The translations under genes and the position numbers were made by a program. The notes under the pieces are model-generated. The model saw only the letters and a list, made by a program, of their open reading frames with translations, was not told the origin of the DNA and ran no database searches. Of a DNA stretch of 64,000 bases, positions 1 through 8,489 are shown piece by piece; positions within the stretch are counted from its first letter, which is position 1; every line of letters starts with the position of its first letter. The stretch is from Nocardia sp. CY41 (GTDB lineage: Bacteria; Actinomycetota; Actinomycetes; Mycobacteriales; Mycobacteriaceae): positions 186,001 to 250,000 of the forward strand of contig NZ_VUOS01000001.1 of NCBI RefSeq assembly GCF_009829325.1, given 5' to 3'.

Positions 1-347
1 TCGAGCGGCTCGAGCACCTCGTTCGCCGCAGCGTCATCATCTTGTCCGAGAACTTGCCATACGTGACGCTACTGCTGCGCCTGCGAGGGAACACCACCGT
101 CGAACGGCGAGCCATCGCACGACGGCGCGAGTTCGATCGCTTCGTCAGCGAATTGGTTCGAGAAGCCTCCGAAGAAGGAGCCTTGCGGCCCGATCTGGAT
201 CCCGATCTCACCGCGAAGCTGATCTTCGGCACGGTCAATTCATTGATCGAGTGGTACCGCCCCAGCCGACAAGTCACCGCCGACGAACTGGCAAACACCC
301 TTGTCACGCTCGCCTTCGACGGATTGCGAACCCGCCCCTCCCGCTGA
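1..347 (+). CDS. TetR-family regulator, C-terminal part (5' end outside window)
   Basis: The reading frame is open from the first bases of the window to the TGA at 345-347, so this is the 3' end of a longer gene; the internal TTG near 42 is not a believable start. The visible part is a helical ligand-binding domain of the TetR type, with an acidic stretch (EEGALRPDLDPDLTAKLIFG) followed by NSLIEWYRP, typical of the last helices of TetR proteins controlling fatty-acid or aromatic catabolism. The DNA-binding domain is not in view. It lies 112 bases upstream of paaZ on the same strand, so a role as local regulator of phenylacetate genes (PaaR-like) is plausible but inferred from position only. 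Confidence 0.7.
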   Translation, partial: ERLEHLVRRSVIILSENLPYVTLLLRLRGNTTVERRAIARRREFDRFVSELVREASEEGALRPDLDPDLTAKLIFGTVNSLIEWYRPSRQVTADELANTLVTLAFDGLRTRPSR

Positions 348-459
348 CATGAGCTGGTAGACCCGGCTGACCCCCAGATTCGCACTTGACGTGCAACCGC
401 AGCACCAAGCAAAGTAATTACCGAACGAACGGACGGTAGAAAAAGGGAGTGCGGATCTT

Positions 460-2508
460 ATGACAGCGTTGCTGCAGAGCTACGTGAGCGGGCGATGGGC
501 GACCCCGACCGATGAGGGCCTTCCGCTCACAAACGCCGTCACCGGCGCCGAAGTCGCCCGATTCTCCACGCAGGGCAGCGACATGCCCGCGGTCCTCACA
601 CATGCCCGCACCATCGGCGGACCCGCACTGCGAGAGCTGACCTTTCATCAGCGTGCCGCCGCCCTGAAACAGCTCGGGAAGACGCTGATGTCGATCAAGG
701 ATGAGCTGTATCCGGTCTCGGCCATGACCGGTGCCACAGCGCGCGACTCGGCAGTAGACATAGACGGCGGAATCGGCACATTGCTCAGCTATGCGAGCAA
801 GGGCAGCCGCGAGCTGCCCAACGACACCATCTATCTGGATGGACCGGCCGAGCGGTTGGGCAAGGGCGGAACCTTCGTCGGGCAGCACATCTACACATCC
901 AGGCCCGGTGTCGCCCTACAGATCAATGCCTTCAATTTCCCGGTCTGGGGAATGCTCGAGAAGCTTGCTCCCGCATTCCTGGCGGGCGTTCCGACGATCG
1001 TCAAACCGGCTAGTCAGACGGCATACCTCACGGAAGCGATATTTCGCCGCATCATCGACTCGGGCCTGCTACCGGAAGGTTCGGTACAACTGCTGTGCAC
1101 CGCACCGACCGGGCTGATCGATCATCTCGACTACCAGGACCTGGTGGCATTCACCGGATCGGCTGCCACGGCCGCGCAACTGCGGTCACATCGGAATATC
1201 GTCGAAGGTGGTGTGCGATTCAATGCCGAAGCGGACTCACTGAACTGCTCCATCCTCGGACCGGACGCAACCGCCGGCTCCCCCGAGTTCGACCTGTTCG
1301 TCGAGCAGCTGGTCACCGAGATGACCGTTAAGGCAGGCCAGAAGTGCACGGCGATTCGGCGGGCGTTGGTGCCGACGGAGCTCGTCGACGATGTCGTTGC
1401 CGCTACTCGGGAACGCCTCGCCGGAATCGTCGTCGGCAACCCTAAAAAGGAGGGCGTCCGAATGGGAGCCCTCGCCAGCATCAGCCAACGCGACGAGGTA
1501 TTGCGGTCGCTCGAGCAGCTCACCGATGAGGCGAAAGTCGTCAGCGGCGACCCCGAGAACTTCACCGTCGAGGGCGCAGACCGTGACCGCGGCGCCTTCC
1601 TGCCGCCACTTCTGCTGCTCGCCAACAGCGCAACCGCTGCAGCACCGCACGACGTCGAGGCATTCGGTCCGGTCAGCACGGTCATTCCCTACGGCACGGT
1701 CGCCGAGGCAATCGACCTCGCCGCTCGGGGCCGCGGGAGTCTCGTCGGATCTGTCGTCACCCACGACCCCGACGTGGCTCGGCGCCTCGTGCTCGGTGCT
1801 GCCGCCCACCATGGGCGCATGCTGCTACTGGACCGCGATTGCGCCAAGGAGTCGACCGGCCACGGCTCGCCGCTGCCCACTCTGGTTCACGGCGGCCCGG
1901 GTCGCGCCGGCGGAGGTGAGGAGCTCGGCGGCATTCGCGGCGTCCTGCACCACATGCAGCGCACTGCCGTGCAGGGCTCGCCCGACATGCTGACTGCGGT
2001 CACCGGACAATGGATCACCGGGGCTACACGTAAGTCCACCGACGTTCACCCTTTCCGCAAGAATCTCGAGGAACTCGAGATCGGCGACACAATCGTCGGT
2101 GGCCCGCGCGTGGTCACATTCGACGACATCGAACACTTCGCCGAATTCACCGGCGACACCTTCTATGCCCACACCGATCCCGAGGCCGCCGCGGCGAACC
2201 CTCTGTTCGGCGGGATCGTGGCCCACGGCTACCTCGTCGTGTCCTTGGCCGCAGGGCTGTTCGTCGAGCCCAATCCGGGACCGGTGCTGGCGAACTTCGG
2301 CGTCGACGGACTGCGCTTCCTCACTCCGGTCAAGGCTGGCGACGCCCTGACGGTGACCCTGACCGCGAAGCAACTCAGCCCCCGACTGTCCGCCGAGTAC
2401 GGCGAAGTCCGATGGGACGCCGTCGTCACCAACCAGGACGACAAGCCGGTAGCCACATATGACGTGCTGACCCTCGTCGCGAAGACCGAAGCCGATAAAG
2501 AAAAGTAG
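460..2508 (+). CDS. paaZ: Bifunctional oxepin-CoA hydrolase / semialdehyde dehydrogenase PaaZ
   Basis: PaaZ opens the ring of oxepin-CoA and oxidises the resulting aldehyde in aerobic phenylacetate degradation. The 682-residue length fits the two-domain family. Residues 1 to about 520 are an aldehyde dehydrogenase domain with the general base Glu257 (NAEADSLN) and nucleophile Cys296 (AGQKCTAIRR). Residues about 540-682 are a MaoC-like hotdog hydratase with the dyad Asp566/His571 in FTGDTFYAHTD. These match the positions known as Glu256, Cys295, Asp561 and His566 in E. coli PaaZ. A purine-rich site (AAAGGGAG) sits about 12 bases before the ATG. An EthD-like gene follows after 11 bases, suggesting one transcript. 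No paaABCDE genes are in the window, so this is either the edge of a larger cluster or a separate catabolic gene. Confidence 0.93.
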   Translation: MTALLQSYVSGRWATPTDEGLPLTNAVTGAEVARFSTQGSDMPAVLTHARTIGGPALRELTFHQRAAALKQLGKTLMSIKDELYPVSAMTGATARDSAVDIDGGIGTLLSYASKGSRELPNDTIYLDGPAERLGKGGTFVGQHIYTSRPGVALQINAFNFPVWGMLEKLAPAFLAGVPTIVKPASQTAYLTEAIFRRIIDSGLLPEGSVQLLCTAPTGLIDHLDYQDLVAFTGSAATAAQLRSHRNIVEGGVRFNAEADSLNCSILGPDATAGSPEFDLFVEQLVTEMTVKAGQKCTAIRRALVPTELVDDVVAATRERLAGIVVGNPKKEGVRMGALASISQRDEVLRSLEQLTDEAKVVSGDPENFTVEGADRDRGAFLPPLLLLANSATAAAPHDVEAFGPVSTVIPYGTVAEAIDLAARGRGSLVGSVVTHDPDVARRLVLGAAAHHGRMLLLDRDCAKESTGHGSPLPTLVHGGPGRAGGGEELGGIRGVLHHMQRTAVQGSPDMLTAVTGQWITGATRKSTDVHPFRKNLEELEIGDTIVGGPRVVTFDDIEHFAEFTGDTFYAHTDPEAAAANPLFGGIVAHGYLVVSLAAGLFVEPNPGPVLANFGVDGLRFLTPVKAGDALTVTLTAKQLSPRLSAEYGEVRWDAVVTNQDDKPVATYDVLTLVAKTEADKEK

Positions 2509-2519
2509 GAGGGAAAGGT

Positions 2520-2837
2520 ATGTACTTCATATCGGTGTGCTACAGACAACCCGAGGACCAGGCAGCATTCGACAAGTACTACGCTGAGATACACACGCCT
2601 CTTGTATTGAAAATACCCAAGCTCGTCACGATAGCCACCGGAAAATGTGTTTCCCTGAGCAAGAAGGAAGCACCCTTCTACATGGTCGCGAATCTGTATT
2701 TCGAAACCGCCGCTGATCTCGAGGAGGCGTTGCGATCACCCGAAATGCAAGCCGCAGGGGCAGACGTGGCTAATTTTGCGAGCGGAGGGGTGGTCCAGTA
2801 CTGGCAGGAAGAGAACGTCATCTTCGAACGGAACTGA
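2520..2837 (+). CDS. EthD-domain small protein (dimeric alpha-beta barrel)
   Basis: This 105-residue protein begins MYFISVCYRQPED and contains FDKYYAEIHTPLVLKIPKL, the His-containing signature of EthD/ferredoxin-like alpha-beta barrel proteins. It ends with a second half resembling the usual SPEMQAAGADVANFASGG segment. The strong ribosome site AGGAGGG directly follows the paaZ stop, 11 bases before the ATG, so it is almost certainly co-translated with paaZ. EthD proteins are small accessory or isomerase-type proteins in degradation pathways; the exact reaction here is unknown. The location suggests help in phenylacetate or ring-opening product metabolism. Codon use is slightly less GC-biased than in the flanking genes. 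Confidence 0.8.
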   Translation: MYFISVCYRQPEDQAAFDKYYAEIHTPLVLKIPKLVTIATGKCVSLSKKEAPFYMVANLYFETAADLEEALRSPEMQAAGADVANFASGGVVQYWQEENVIFERN

Positions 2838-2855
2838 CGACAGTACACACAGGTC

Positions 2856-2883
2856 GGTTGTTGCATCTCCAGATGAAGCAACC
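2856..2883. terminator. Imperfect hairpin between converging genes
   Basis: An imperfect 11-base inverted repeat (GGTTGTTGCAT ... ATGAAGCAACC, six-base loop, two mismatches) lies between the stops of the EthD gene and the converging thioesterase gene. There is no T-tract, so its role as a terminator is inferred from position. Confidence 0.35.
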
Positions 2884-2946
2884 GCCCTGTGTTGCCAGCC
2901 GCATCCATCAGACCGATTCACGCCCATATGTCAGCTCGAGAAAATA

Positions 2947-3369
2947 TCAGCTATCCCGCAATTCCCGACTACGGCCACGGAACTCCGCTACCACGACCTC
3001 GCCACAACGGACGGTGACATCGTAGATCCCGTTTCGTCCACATCGCACGCGTTCCACGGCCGTCGCTACCAGCTCATCACCGATCCGGGTCGACGCCAGA
3101 AAATCGATTGATGCACCACCGGCGACTGTCGTCCTGCCGTACGAGTTGCAGGCGACAGCAAACGCCGTGTCTGCGAGCGTGAACACAAAACCGCCATGCG
3201 TGATGTCATGCCCGTTGATCATTTCCTCGGTGACGCGCATCGAGACCTCGGACACACCGATTTCGCTACGCAGCAGCTTCATGCCGAGCTTGGCCGAGGC
3301 CGGATCGTCAAAAAACATTTTCCGTGCGAAATCTACACCATCCGACATCGCGTCAACAGAAGCAGCCAT
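2947..3369 (-). CDS. paaI: PaaI-like hotdog thioesterase
   Basis: This is a 140-residue single hotdog domain. The signature HGGFVFTLADTAFAVACNS is the PaaI motif; Asp67 within TLADTAF corresponds to the catalytic aspartate of E. coli PaaI. The downstream segment with GGASIDFLAST and GDELVATAVE is the usual beta-sheet core of the family. PaaI enzymes hydrolyse (hydroxy)phenylacetyl-CoA and ring-opened CoA thioesters, releasing CoA trapped in dead-end products. It converges on paaZ-ethD, so it is transcribed separately but belongs to the same functional group. The ATG at 3369 has no clear ribosome site; an internal ATG at 3348 is an alternative. Confidence 0.87.
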   Translation of the reverse strand: MAASVDAMSDGVDFARKMFFDDPASAKLGMKLLRSEIGVSEVSMRVTEEMINGHDITHGGFVFTLADTAFAVACNSYGRTTVAGGASIDFLASTRIGDELVATAVERVRCGRNGIYDVTVRCGEVVVAEFRGRSRELRDS

Positions 3370-3689
3370 ATACAGAGCTTAGCAAGATAATCGCCCAGAA
3401 TGTCTATTGCATATCATAGACCTGCGGCCGGTATCGAATGAGCGGCCTTGCCGGCGGGTCATCGCACATGAACTACTGATCTTGTCCGGCCTGTATCAGA
3501 CCGGACCATACAGGCGGCAGATTGCATTTCAGGCCATTGGCGCCACCCCATAGATGTCCCGCTGGCACCAACCCGCTGATAAGCCCCGCCGACCCACGCA
3601 GCGCGGATGTTCACCACCGACATCGCCTTGAGCGCACTCGACATCGAGGTCACCGAGCACGGCGAGGGGCACCGACAGGCACGATGACC
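3370..3689. other. Non-coding stretch with nested inverted repeats
   Basis: No convincing gene is visible here. The region holds the paaI promoter and two interlocked inverted repeats: GTCCGG (3484-3489) with CCGGAC (3501-3506), and CCTGTAT (3490-3496) with ATACAGG (3508-3514). The arms are compatible with a regulator binding site, but no intact adjacent gene explains it except paaI or the decayed LysR gene that follows. Confidence 0.4.
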
Positions 3690-3724
3690 GTCACCGCAGG
3701 GTCGCGAGTCCGAGCAGTACGCGA

Positions 3725-3920
3725 TGACCCGCGAGGCGCCGAGTCGCAGCCCGCGTCCACAGCTCGAGACCCAGCTCGCGGTACAACTGTTCGGCCGTTC
3801 GACCCGCCACGCCGAGATCTCCCCCGGCGGGCGAACGCTTCACCGAACACACCCGGAGCGAGGCGGCATGCGAACGCGCCACCAGACGACATGGCGGCAT
3901 TCGCATGCACGGCTCAGCTG
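3725..3920 (+). pseudogene. Relic of a LysR-type regulator DNA-binding domain
   Basis: The segment LETQLAVQLFGRSTRHAEIS (from about 3760) is a recognisable recognition-helix and wing region of LysR regulators, where the usual pattern is QLE-x-x-LGVQLFxRSTRxVxLTxAG. Just upstream a different frame reads AESQPAS, resembling the SQPALS helix, and downstream another frame reads ERFTEHTRSEAACERATRR, resembling the linker helix. The three pieces are in different frames and no effector domain follows, so this is a frameshifted fragment. Identification rests on about 30 aligned residues. Confidence 0.5.
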
Positions 3921-3922
3921 GA

Positions 3923-4410
3923 TCAGCCCAATGCACGCAATCTCGGCAGGATGTTTTCGCTGAATTGGGTGAGGAAGCGTTCTTGATCGTGGCCTGGACC
4001 GTGAAAGATGAGGTGGTTGAGACCCGCGTCGAGATACGGTTTGATCCCGGCGCGTGGCTCCTCTGGATCCGAGGTCACGATCCAGCGTTAGGCGACTTGT
4101 TCGATGGGCAGCCGGTCGGCGAGTTCTTCCATCTCCACAGCGGAGCCGACGCTGTGTTTCTGATCAGCGGTCAGCGACAGCGGCGCCCAGAATCGGGTGT
4201 GGGCCAGGGATTGGCCCGGGTCGGGGTCGTAGGACAGCTTGATCTCGACCATACGGTCGATGCCAGCCGGATCCCTTTGCACGGCTGCCGCGCCCCCTGC
4301 GAGGGCGGGCATCAGTTTATCGGTGTACAGGTCCATGCCTTTGCCGGAGGTCCAGATGAAGCCGTCCCCGGCGCGGCCGGCGTACTTGGCGACTACGGGC
4401 CACCCTCGCC
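3923..4410 (-). pseudogene. Decayed F420-dependent glucose-6-phosphate dehydrogenase (fgd), C-terminal half
   Basis: The minus strand encodes [20 protein letters not shown], then [23 protein letters not shown] and LPIEQVA, which follow the C-terminal half of Fgd almost residue for residue. At 4088-4090 the frame hits TAA exactly where the family has a lysine before RWIV. Translation past this stop continues perfectly as RWIVTSDPEEP, GLNHLIFHGPGHDQ and a natural TGA at 3923-3925. The N-terminal half, which carries much of the F420 site, is not recognisable upstream of about 4410. So the gene has both a nonsense codon and an N-terminal loss. A functional fgd would have to be elsewhere in the genome. 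Confidence 0.85.
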
Positions 4411-4709
4411 GTCTCCGTAGCCACCGGTCTCGGACCGTCCTCGCTCCCGAACCCGTCCACAGCCTCGGCCTGGACGGCGTCACCTGCCGACCACTCCGGC
4501 AGCCGGAAACGGTCGATCTCATGCTGGCCCGACGGGAATCGGAAGCCTCGCCCGGCGTGGCAGCTGTCGCGGCACTGGCACGAGCCGCAGCGAGCCGAAG
4601 AGCGACGCCGTCCGCGAGGGCCGGACTGGCGAGGTAGGTCCGCGGAGAGCACGAACCCGCCGATCGGCAACAGCAACTCGGTCGTCCGGCGCGGCCCGCC
4701 GGAGAGCCG
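4411..4709. other. Decayed or non-coding stretch
   Basis: Short overlapping frames exist, but none shows a recognisable domain or a good ribosome site. This is where the missing N-terminal half of the fgd relic should be, so it is probably scrambled remnant DNA. Confidence 0.4.
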
Positions 4710-6476
4710 TCATTCGCTGGAGGTCGGCCCGGGGTCAGCGGCGGCTTGGTCGTCCGCCGCGACCAGAGCGTGAGCGACGTGGGTGGTGCGGCCTGCGTGG
4801 GCTTCGGCGCGCATACGCGCGGACATGTGCGGGTAGTGCAGTTCGAAGGCCGGGCGTTCGGAGCGGATGCGGGGTAGTTCGTAGAAGTTGTGCCGCGGGG
4901 GTGGTGAGGTGGTGGCCCATTCCAAGGAGTTGCCTTGGCCCCAGGGATCGTCGACGGTTACCACCTCGCCGTAGCGGGAGCTTTTGAAGACGTTCCACAC
5001 GAACGTGATCATGGAGACGCCGAGCAGAAACGACCCGAGGGTGGAAATCGTGTTCAGCAGTGTGAACCCGTCGGTCGGGAGGTAGTCGGCATACCGGCGC
5101 GGCATGCCTTCGTTGCCGAGCCAATGCTGGATCAAGAAGGTGGCATGGAAGCCGATCAGGGTCGTCCAGAAGTGGATTCTTCCGAGTCGTTCGTCCAGGA
5201 AGCGTCCGATGATCTTCGGGAACCAGAAATAGATACCCGCGAAGGTGGCGAACACGATGGTGCCGAACAGCACGTAGTGGAAATGGGCGACGACGAAATA
5301 GGTGTCGGTGACATGCCAGTCCAGTGGCGGGCTGGCGAGGATGACACCGGAAAGTCCGCCCAGCAGGAAGGTGACGATGAATCCGACGGAGAACAGCATC
5401 GGGGTCTCGAAGGTCAATTGACCGCGCCACATCGTGCCGATCCAGTTGAAGAACTTCACACCGGTGGGCACCGCGATCAAGAACGTCATCAACGAGAAGT
5501 ACGGCAGTAGCACCGCGCCGGTGGCGTACATGTGGTGGGCCCACACCGCGACCGATAGAGCGGCGATGGCCAGCGTGGCGTAGACGAGGGCGGTGTAGCC
5601 GAAGATGGGTTTACGGCTGAACACCGGGATCACCTCGGTGACGATCCCGAAGAACGGCAGCGCGATGATGTAGACCTCGGGATGACCGAAGAACCAGAAC
5701 AGGTGCTGCCACAGGATCGAGCCGCCGGTGGCCGGGTCGTAGATGTGCCCGCCGAGATGCCGGTCGTAAGCCACGGCCATCAGCGCGGCGGTGAGGATCG
5801 GGAATGCCAGCAGTACCAGGATGCTGGTGACCAGGATGTTCCAGGTGAAAATCGGCATCCGGAACATCGTCATCCCCGGTGCGCGCAGACAGATCACCGT
5901 GGTGGTCATGTTCACCGCGCCCAGGATGGTGCCCAGACCGGAGACGGCCAAGCCCATGATCCATAGATCCGCGCCCACGCCCGGGGAGTGCTCGGCCAGA
6001 CTCAGTGGGGTGTATGCGGTCCAGCCGAAATCGGCAGCGCCGCCCGGGGTGAGGAATCCGGCGGTGGCGATCGTCGCGCCGAACAGATACAGCCAGTAGC
6101 TGAGGGCGTTGAGCCTGGGGAAGGCGACGTCCGGTGCTCCTATCTGCAAGGGCAGGATCGCGTTGGCGAAGCCGAATACCACCGGTGTGGCATAGAACAG
6201 CAACATGATGGTGCCGTGCATGGTGAACAGCTGGTTGTACTGTTCCGGCGAAAGAAATTGCAGGCCGGGTCTGGCGAGTTCGCCGCGCATCAGCAGTGCC
6301 ATGAGACCGCCGATGAGAAAGAATCCGGTCGCCGAGGTCAGATAGAGGATCCCGAGCACTTTGGGATCGGTGGTGGTGACCATCTTCCACAGGAACGAGC
6401 CTTTCGGCCCGACTCGCGCGGGATAAGGCCGTATCGCTTCGACAGGTGAGATTTCACGCGCCATCGCCGCCATCAT
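4710..6476 (-). CDS. ctaD: Cytochrome c oxidase subunit I (aa3-type), orphan copy
   Basis: The 588-residue membrane protein is the catalytic subunit of a haem-copper oxidase reducing O2 to water while pumping protons. Key sites are all present: [10 protein letters not shown] (haem a His), [11 protein letters not shown] with CuB ligand His265 and cross-linked Tyr269, WAHHMY (two CuB His), and VVAHFHYV (haem a3 and haem a His). About twelve hydrophobic helices are evident. The ATG at 6476 has AAGAAGG upstream; ATG 6464 is an alternative. No ctaC, ctaE or cytochrome c genes are nearby, whereas actinobacteria normally use a main ctaD elsewhere. A small membrane protein is encoded 9 bases upstream, in the same operon. 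Its neighbours are stress genes, so an alternative oxidase subunit used under stress is a reasonable inference. Confidence 0.95.
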   Translation of the reverse strand: MMAAMAREISPVEAIRPYPARVGPKGSFLWKMVTTTDPKVLGILYLTSATGFFLIGGLMALLMRGELARPGLQFLSPEQYNQLFTMHGTIMLLFYATPVVFGFANAILPLQIGAPDVAFPRLNALSYWLYLFGATIATAGFLTPGGAADFGWTAYTPLSLAEHSPGVGADLWIMGLAVSGLGTILGAVNMTTTVICLRAPGMTMFRMPIFTWNILVTSILVLLAFPILTAALMAVAYDRHLGGHIYDPATGGSILWQHLFWFFGHPEVYIIALPFFGIVTEVIPVFSRKPIFGYTALVYATLAIAALSVAVWAHHMYATGAVLLPYFSLMTFLIAVPTGVKFFNWIGTMWRGQLTFETPMLFSVGFIVTFLLGGLSGVILASPPLDWHVTDTYFVVAHFHYVLFGTIVFATFAGIYFWFPKIIGRFLDERLGRIHFWTTLIGFHATFLIQHWLGNEGMPRRYADYLPTDGFTLLNTISTLGSFLLGVSMITFVWNVFKSSRYGEVVTVDDPWGQGNSLEWATTSPPPRHNFYELPRIRSERPAFELHYPHMSARMRAEAHAGRTTHVAHALVAADDQAAADPGPTSSE

Positions 6477-6485
6477 GCACCTTCT

Positions 6486-7016
6486 TCATCGTCCAGGCGC
6501 CCGCGAAGTACCCGAGAAGCGAGAGCCGAAACCAAAGTAAATGACGGGTTGTCCGACAGCGCCGACAACCCGGAAACAAGTTGGAATCAAGCCTGGGCCT
6601 CGCGCCCGCAGAACCGGATGCGACCACGCCGACAACCAGCCTACTTCCATTACGGCGTCCAACAGGTACGTCTTCGGAATGTCGCCTTTCGGTACATACG
6701 TCAGATCAATTGCCAGCAGCCACGCCGCGGTGATGATCCCAACGCGGCGCGCGTGGACGACCCCCGCAGGCGACAAGGTGGCCATAATCTGCGCCACGCC
6801 GTTGCCTGCGAGCAATCCTGCGACGGTGTATTGCAGCCAGCGATCGTTCTTGGGGCCGAAGACGGCTTCGAAACTCCGCCGATGCAGTAACGGCCACAGG
6901 CCGCCGACGAGGTTGAACACACCGTGGGCTCGTGCAAGGCCTACCTCAGGCGAGGACCGGGCGGGACTGCGGTCGGTGGCCTTCATCGCTGCCGGTGGTT
7001 CGATGCGGTGTGCCAT
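6486..7016 (-). CDS. Small polytopic membrane protein, ctaD operon partner
   Basis: This 176-residue protein has a short charged N-terminus, then ARAHGVFNLVGGLWPLLHRRSFEAVFGPK, a segment I recognise as recurring in actinobacterial hypothetical proteins. About four hydrophobic segments follow (around YTVAGLLAGNGVAQIMA, VGIITAAWLLAIDLTYV, YLLDAVMEVGWLSAW, VVGAVGQPVIYFGFG). It has AAGGGAG eight bases before the ATG and ends 9 bases upstream of ctaD, so the two are surely co-transcribed. It does not resemble CtaC, CtaE or CtaF. Function unknown; a link to the oxidase is inferred from the operon. Confidence 0.75.
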   Translation of the reverse strand: MAHRIEPPAAMKATDRSPARSSPEVGLARAHGVFNLVGGLWPLLHRRSFEAVFGPKNDRWLQYTVAGLLAGNGVAQIMATLSPAGVVHARRVGIITAAWLLAIDLTYVPKGDIPKTYLLDAVMEVGWLSAWSHPVLRARGPGLIPTCFRVVGAVGQPVIYFGFGSRFSGTSRAPGR

Positions 7017-7116
7017 GGTGATCGGCTCCCTTCTGGATGGACGAACAGCCGGTCGGAACTCCGTCGGTGCGGCGCTCAGACCGCACCCGAGATCTGCGGC
7101 CGGGTCGCTCGGACGG

Positions 7117-7644
7117 TCAGCAGCGGGTGAGGGCGTCGCGGACCAGCATCAGGTGGTGCTCGATGATCGGCTCGGCGTCACGGGCCAGTGTCGTCACCTG
7201 TTCGGAGTCACCGGCCTCTTGTTGCCGGGCGCCGGCCTGCAGCGCCTGGATGTGGAAGGTTTCCTGCATGGTCAGCCAAGCCAGGTCGAAATCCCGGCCC
7301 GTCTTCATCGCGGTGCTCAACAGCTGCTGGTTCTGGTCGGCATTCGGGCTCAGCGGCAGCATCACCCCGTTCGGCAGGGCGACCGCCGCGCCCATCGCGT
7401 CCAGCCGCGTGTGATCGGACACCAGCGTCGCGCCGATCTCTCGTACCTGCGGACAGGTGGCCATCGGTGCGGCGCGCGCACCGGAGAGGATTTCCGCCAG
7501 ATGTGATTGATGAGAGACCGTCAGATAGGTGCTGTCCTGTCCCGTCAGCGCAACGGGCGCCGCATAGCCGCTCCCGGGGGCACCGGACAATCCCAACCCG
7601 GCCGCCAAGACCGCGCACACCAGCAGACGTCGTAGTAATCGCAT
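7117..7644 (-). CDS. Secreted DUF4142 domain protein
   Basis: The chosen start gives 175 residues with a signal peptide: RLLRR, a hydrophobic run (LLVCAVLAAGLGLSG) and a cleavage site near GYA-AP. I place the start at the ATG at 7644 because GGAGGAG then lies six bases upstream; the ATG at 7650 would touch that site. The mature part is a four-helix DUF4142 domain with TYLTVSHQSHLAEI, DHTRLDAM, FDLAWLTMQETFHIQAL and PIIEHHLMLVRDAL. The family is ferritin/haemerythrin-like in fold and common in stress regulons; its biochemical role is not established. It follows the haemerythrin and Mn-catalase genes on the same strand after a 220-base gap. Confidence 0.85.
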   Translation of the reverse strand: MRLLRRLLVCAVLAAGLGLSGAPGSGYAAPVALTGQDSTYLTVSHQSHLAEILSGARAAPMATCPQVREIGATLVSDHTRLDAMGAAVALPNGVMLPLSPNADQNQQLLSTAMKTGRDFDLAWLTMQETFHIQALQAGARQQEAGDSEQVTTLARDAEPIIEHHLMLVRDALTRC

Positions 7645-7864
7645 TCCCATCTCCTCCGGTCGGTGGTCGTTCACCGCCCGGGTGCCCGATCGCACGCGCA
7701 GTACGCCACCCAGGTGCGATCGGCCGAAGCGCGCACACGCGATCGCGGCGACAGCCGCCTTCACCCACGGCGGTGGCGAGCGGCTGGTGCTGCCCGCCAC
7801 CGCCGGAGCAGTTCCCGCCCGTTCCGTGTGTGGCCTGCTCGAGCGACGTAGCGAACCCGTGCGC

Positions 7865-8447
7865 TCAGGTGGGCGGTGGGTCCGGTGGCTGATGTGGCCT
7901 CCTGCCGGTGAGCAGGTCACGCGCTTTGTCGGTCAGTGCCGCTACCAAACCGCCGGTCTTCTGAGCACCCGCAGTCGACGGCGTATCCGGATGCGGTCGA
8001 GTCGGGGCCACCTTCTTCGCCGTGGCCATCTTCTGCCCGAGTTCCTCCATCGTGTCCCGGCCGGCCGCCTGCCGGAACAGGGGCCATACCTGATCCTGCT
8101 CGAACTCGATGTGCTCGCGGACCACGACGACGAACTCGCTCAGCGCCTGGTCGAACTCGCCTGATCCGGCTTCGGACTCCTCGATCTGCTGCAGCAGACG
8201 CTTGGCGAGGTCTTCCTGCTGGAGAGCTCGATCGGCCAGCTCGTCACCGTCGGGAAGCGCCTGCCGCACCGCCGGCCAGAAGAATTGCTCTTCCACCGCT
8301 TCGTGTTGGGATGCGGCGATCACCAGACTCGTCGCGAGATCCGAACGCGCGGATCTCGGCCGCACCATCGCCGCGCCCGCGTTCGAACAGTTCGATCATT
8401 CCCAGCACGCTCTCGTGATCGTTGCGTAGGAAAGTCAAGGCATCCAT
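7865..8447 (-). pseudogene. Haemerythrin HHE-domain protein, apparent frameshift
   Basis: Two frames together make one HHE protein. The first starts at ATG 8447 after GGAGGTG and reads DALTFLRNDHESVLGMIELF ... GAAEIRA. The second continues SDLATSLVIAASQHEAVEEQFFWPAVRQAL and later VVVREHIEFEQDQVWPLF. They join if one extra base near 8343-8345 (in ccgaac on the + strand) is removed. Together they give about 193 residues and supply the His/Glu iron ligands in the expected order (DHE, QHEAVEE, EHIEFE). HHE proteins bind O2, NO or iron and are stress-induced. The gene lies 42 bases after the Mn-catalase stop, probably in its operon. Either the strain has lost the protein or this is a base-call error. 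Confidence 0.8.
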
Positions 8448-8489
8448 CGGTACACCTCCGGTGTGAGTTGCCTGGAATACACCGGCAGG

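Noticed and set aside
4411..4713. Small frames between fgd relic and ctaD
   Set aside because: None resembles a protein; no evidence of a functional gene.
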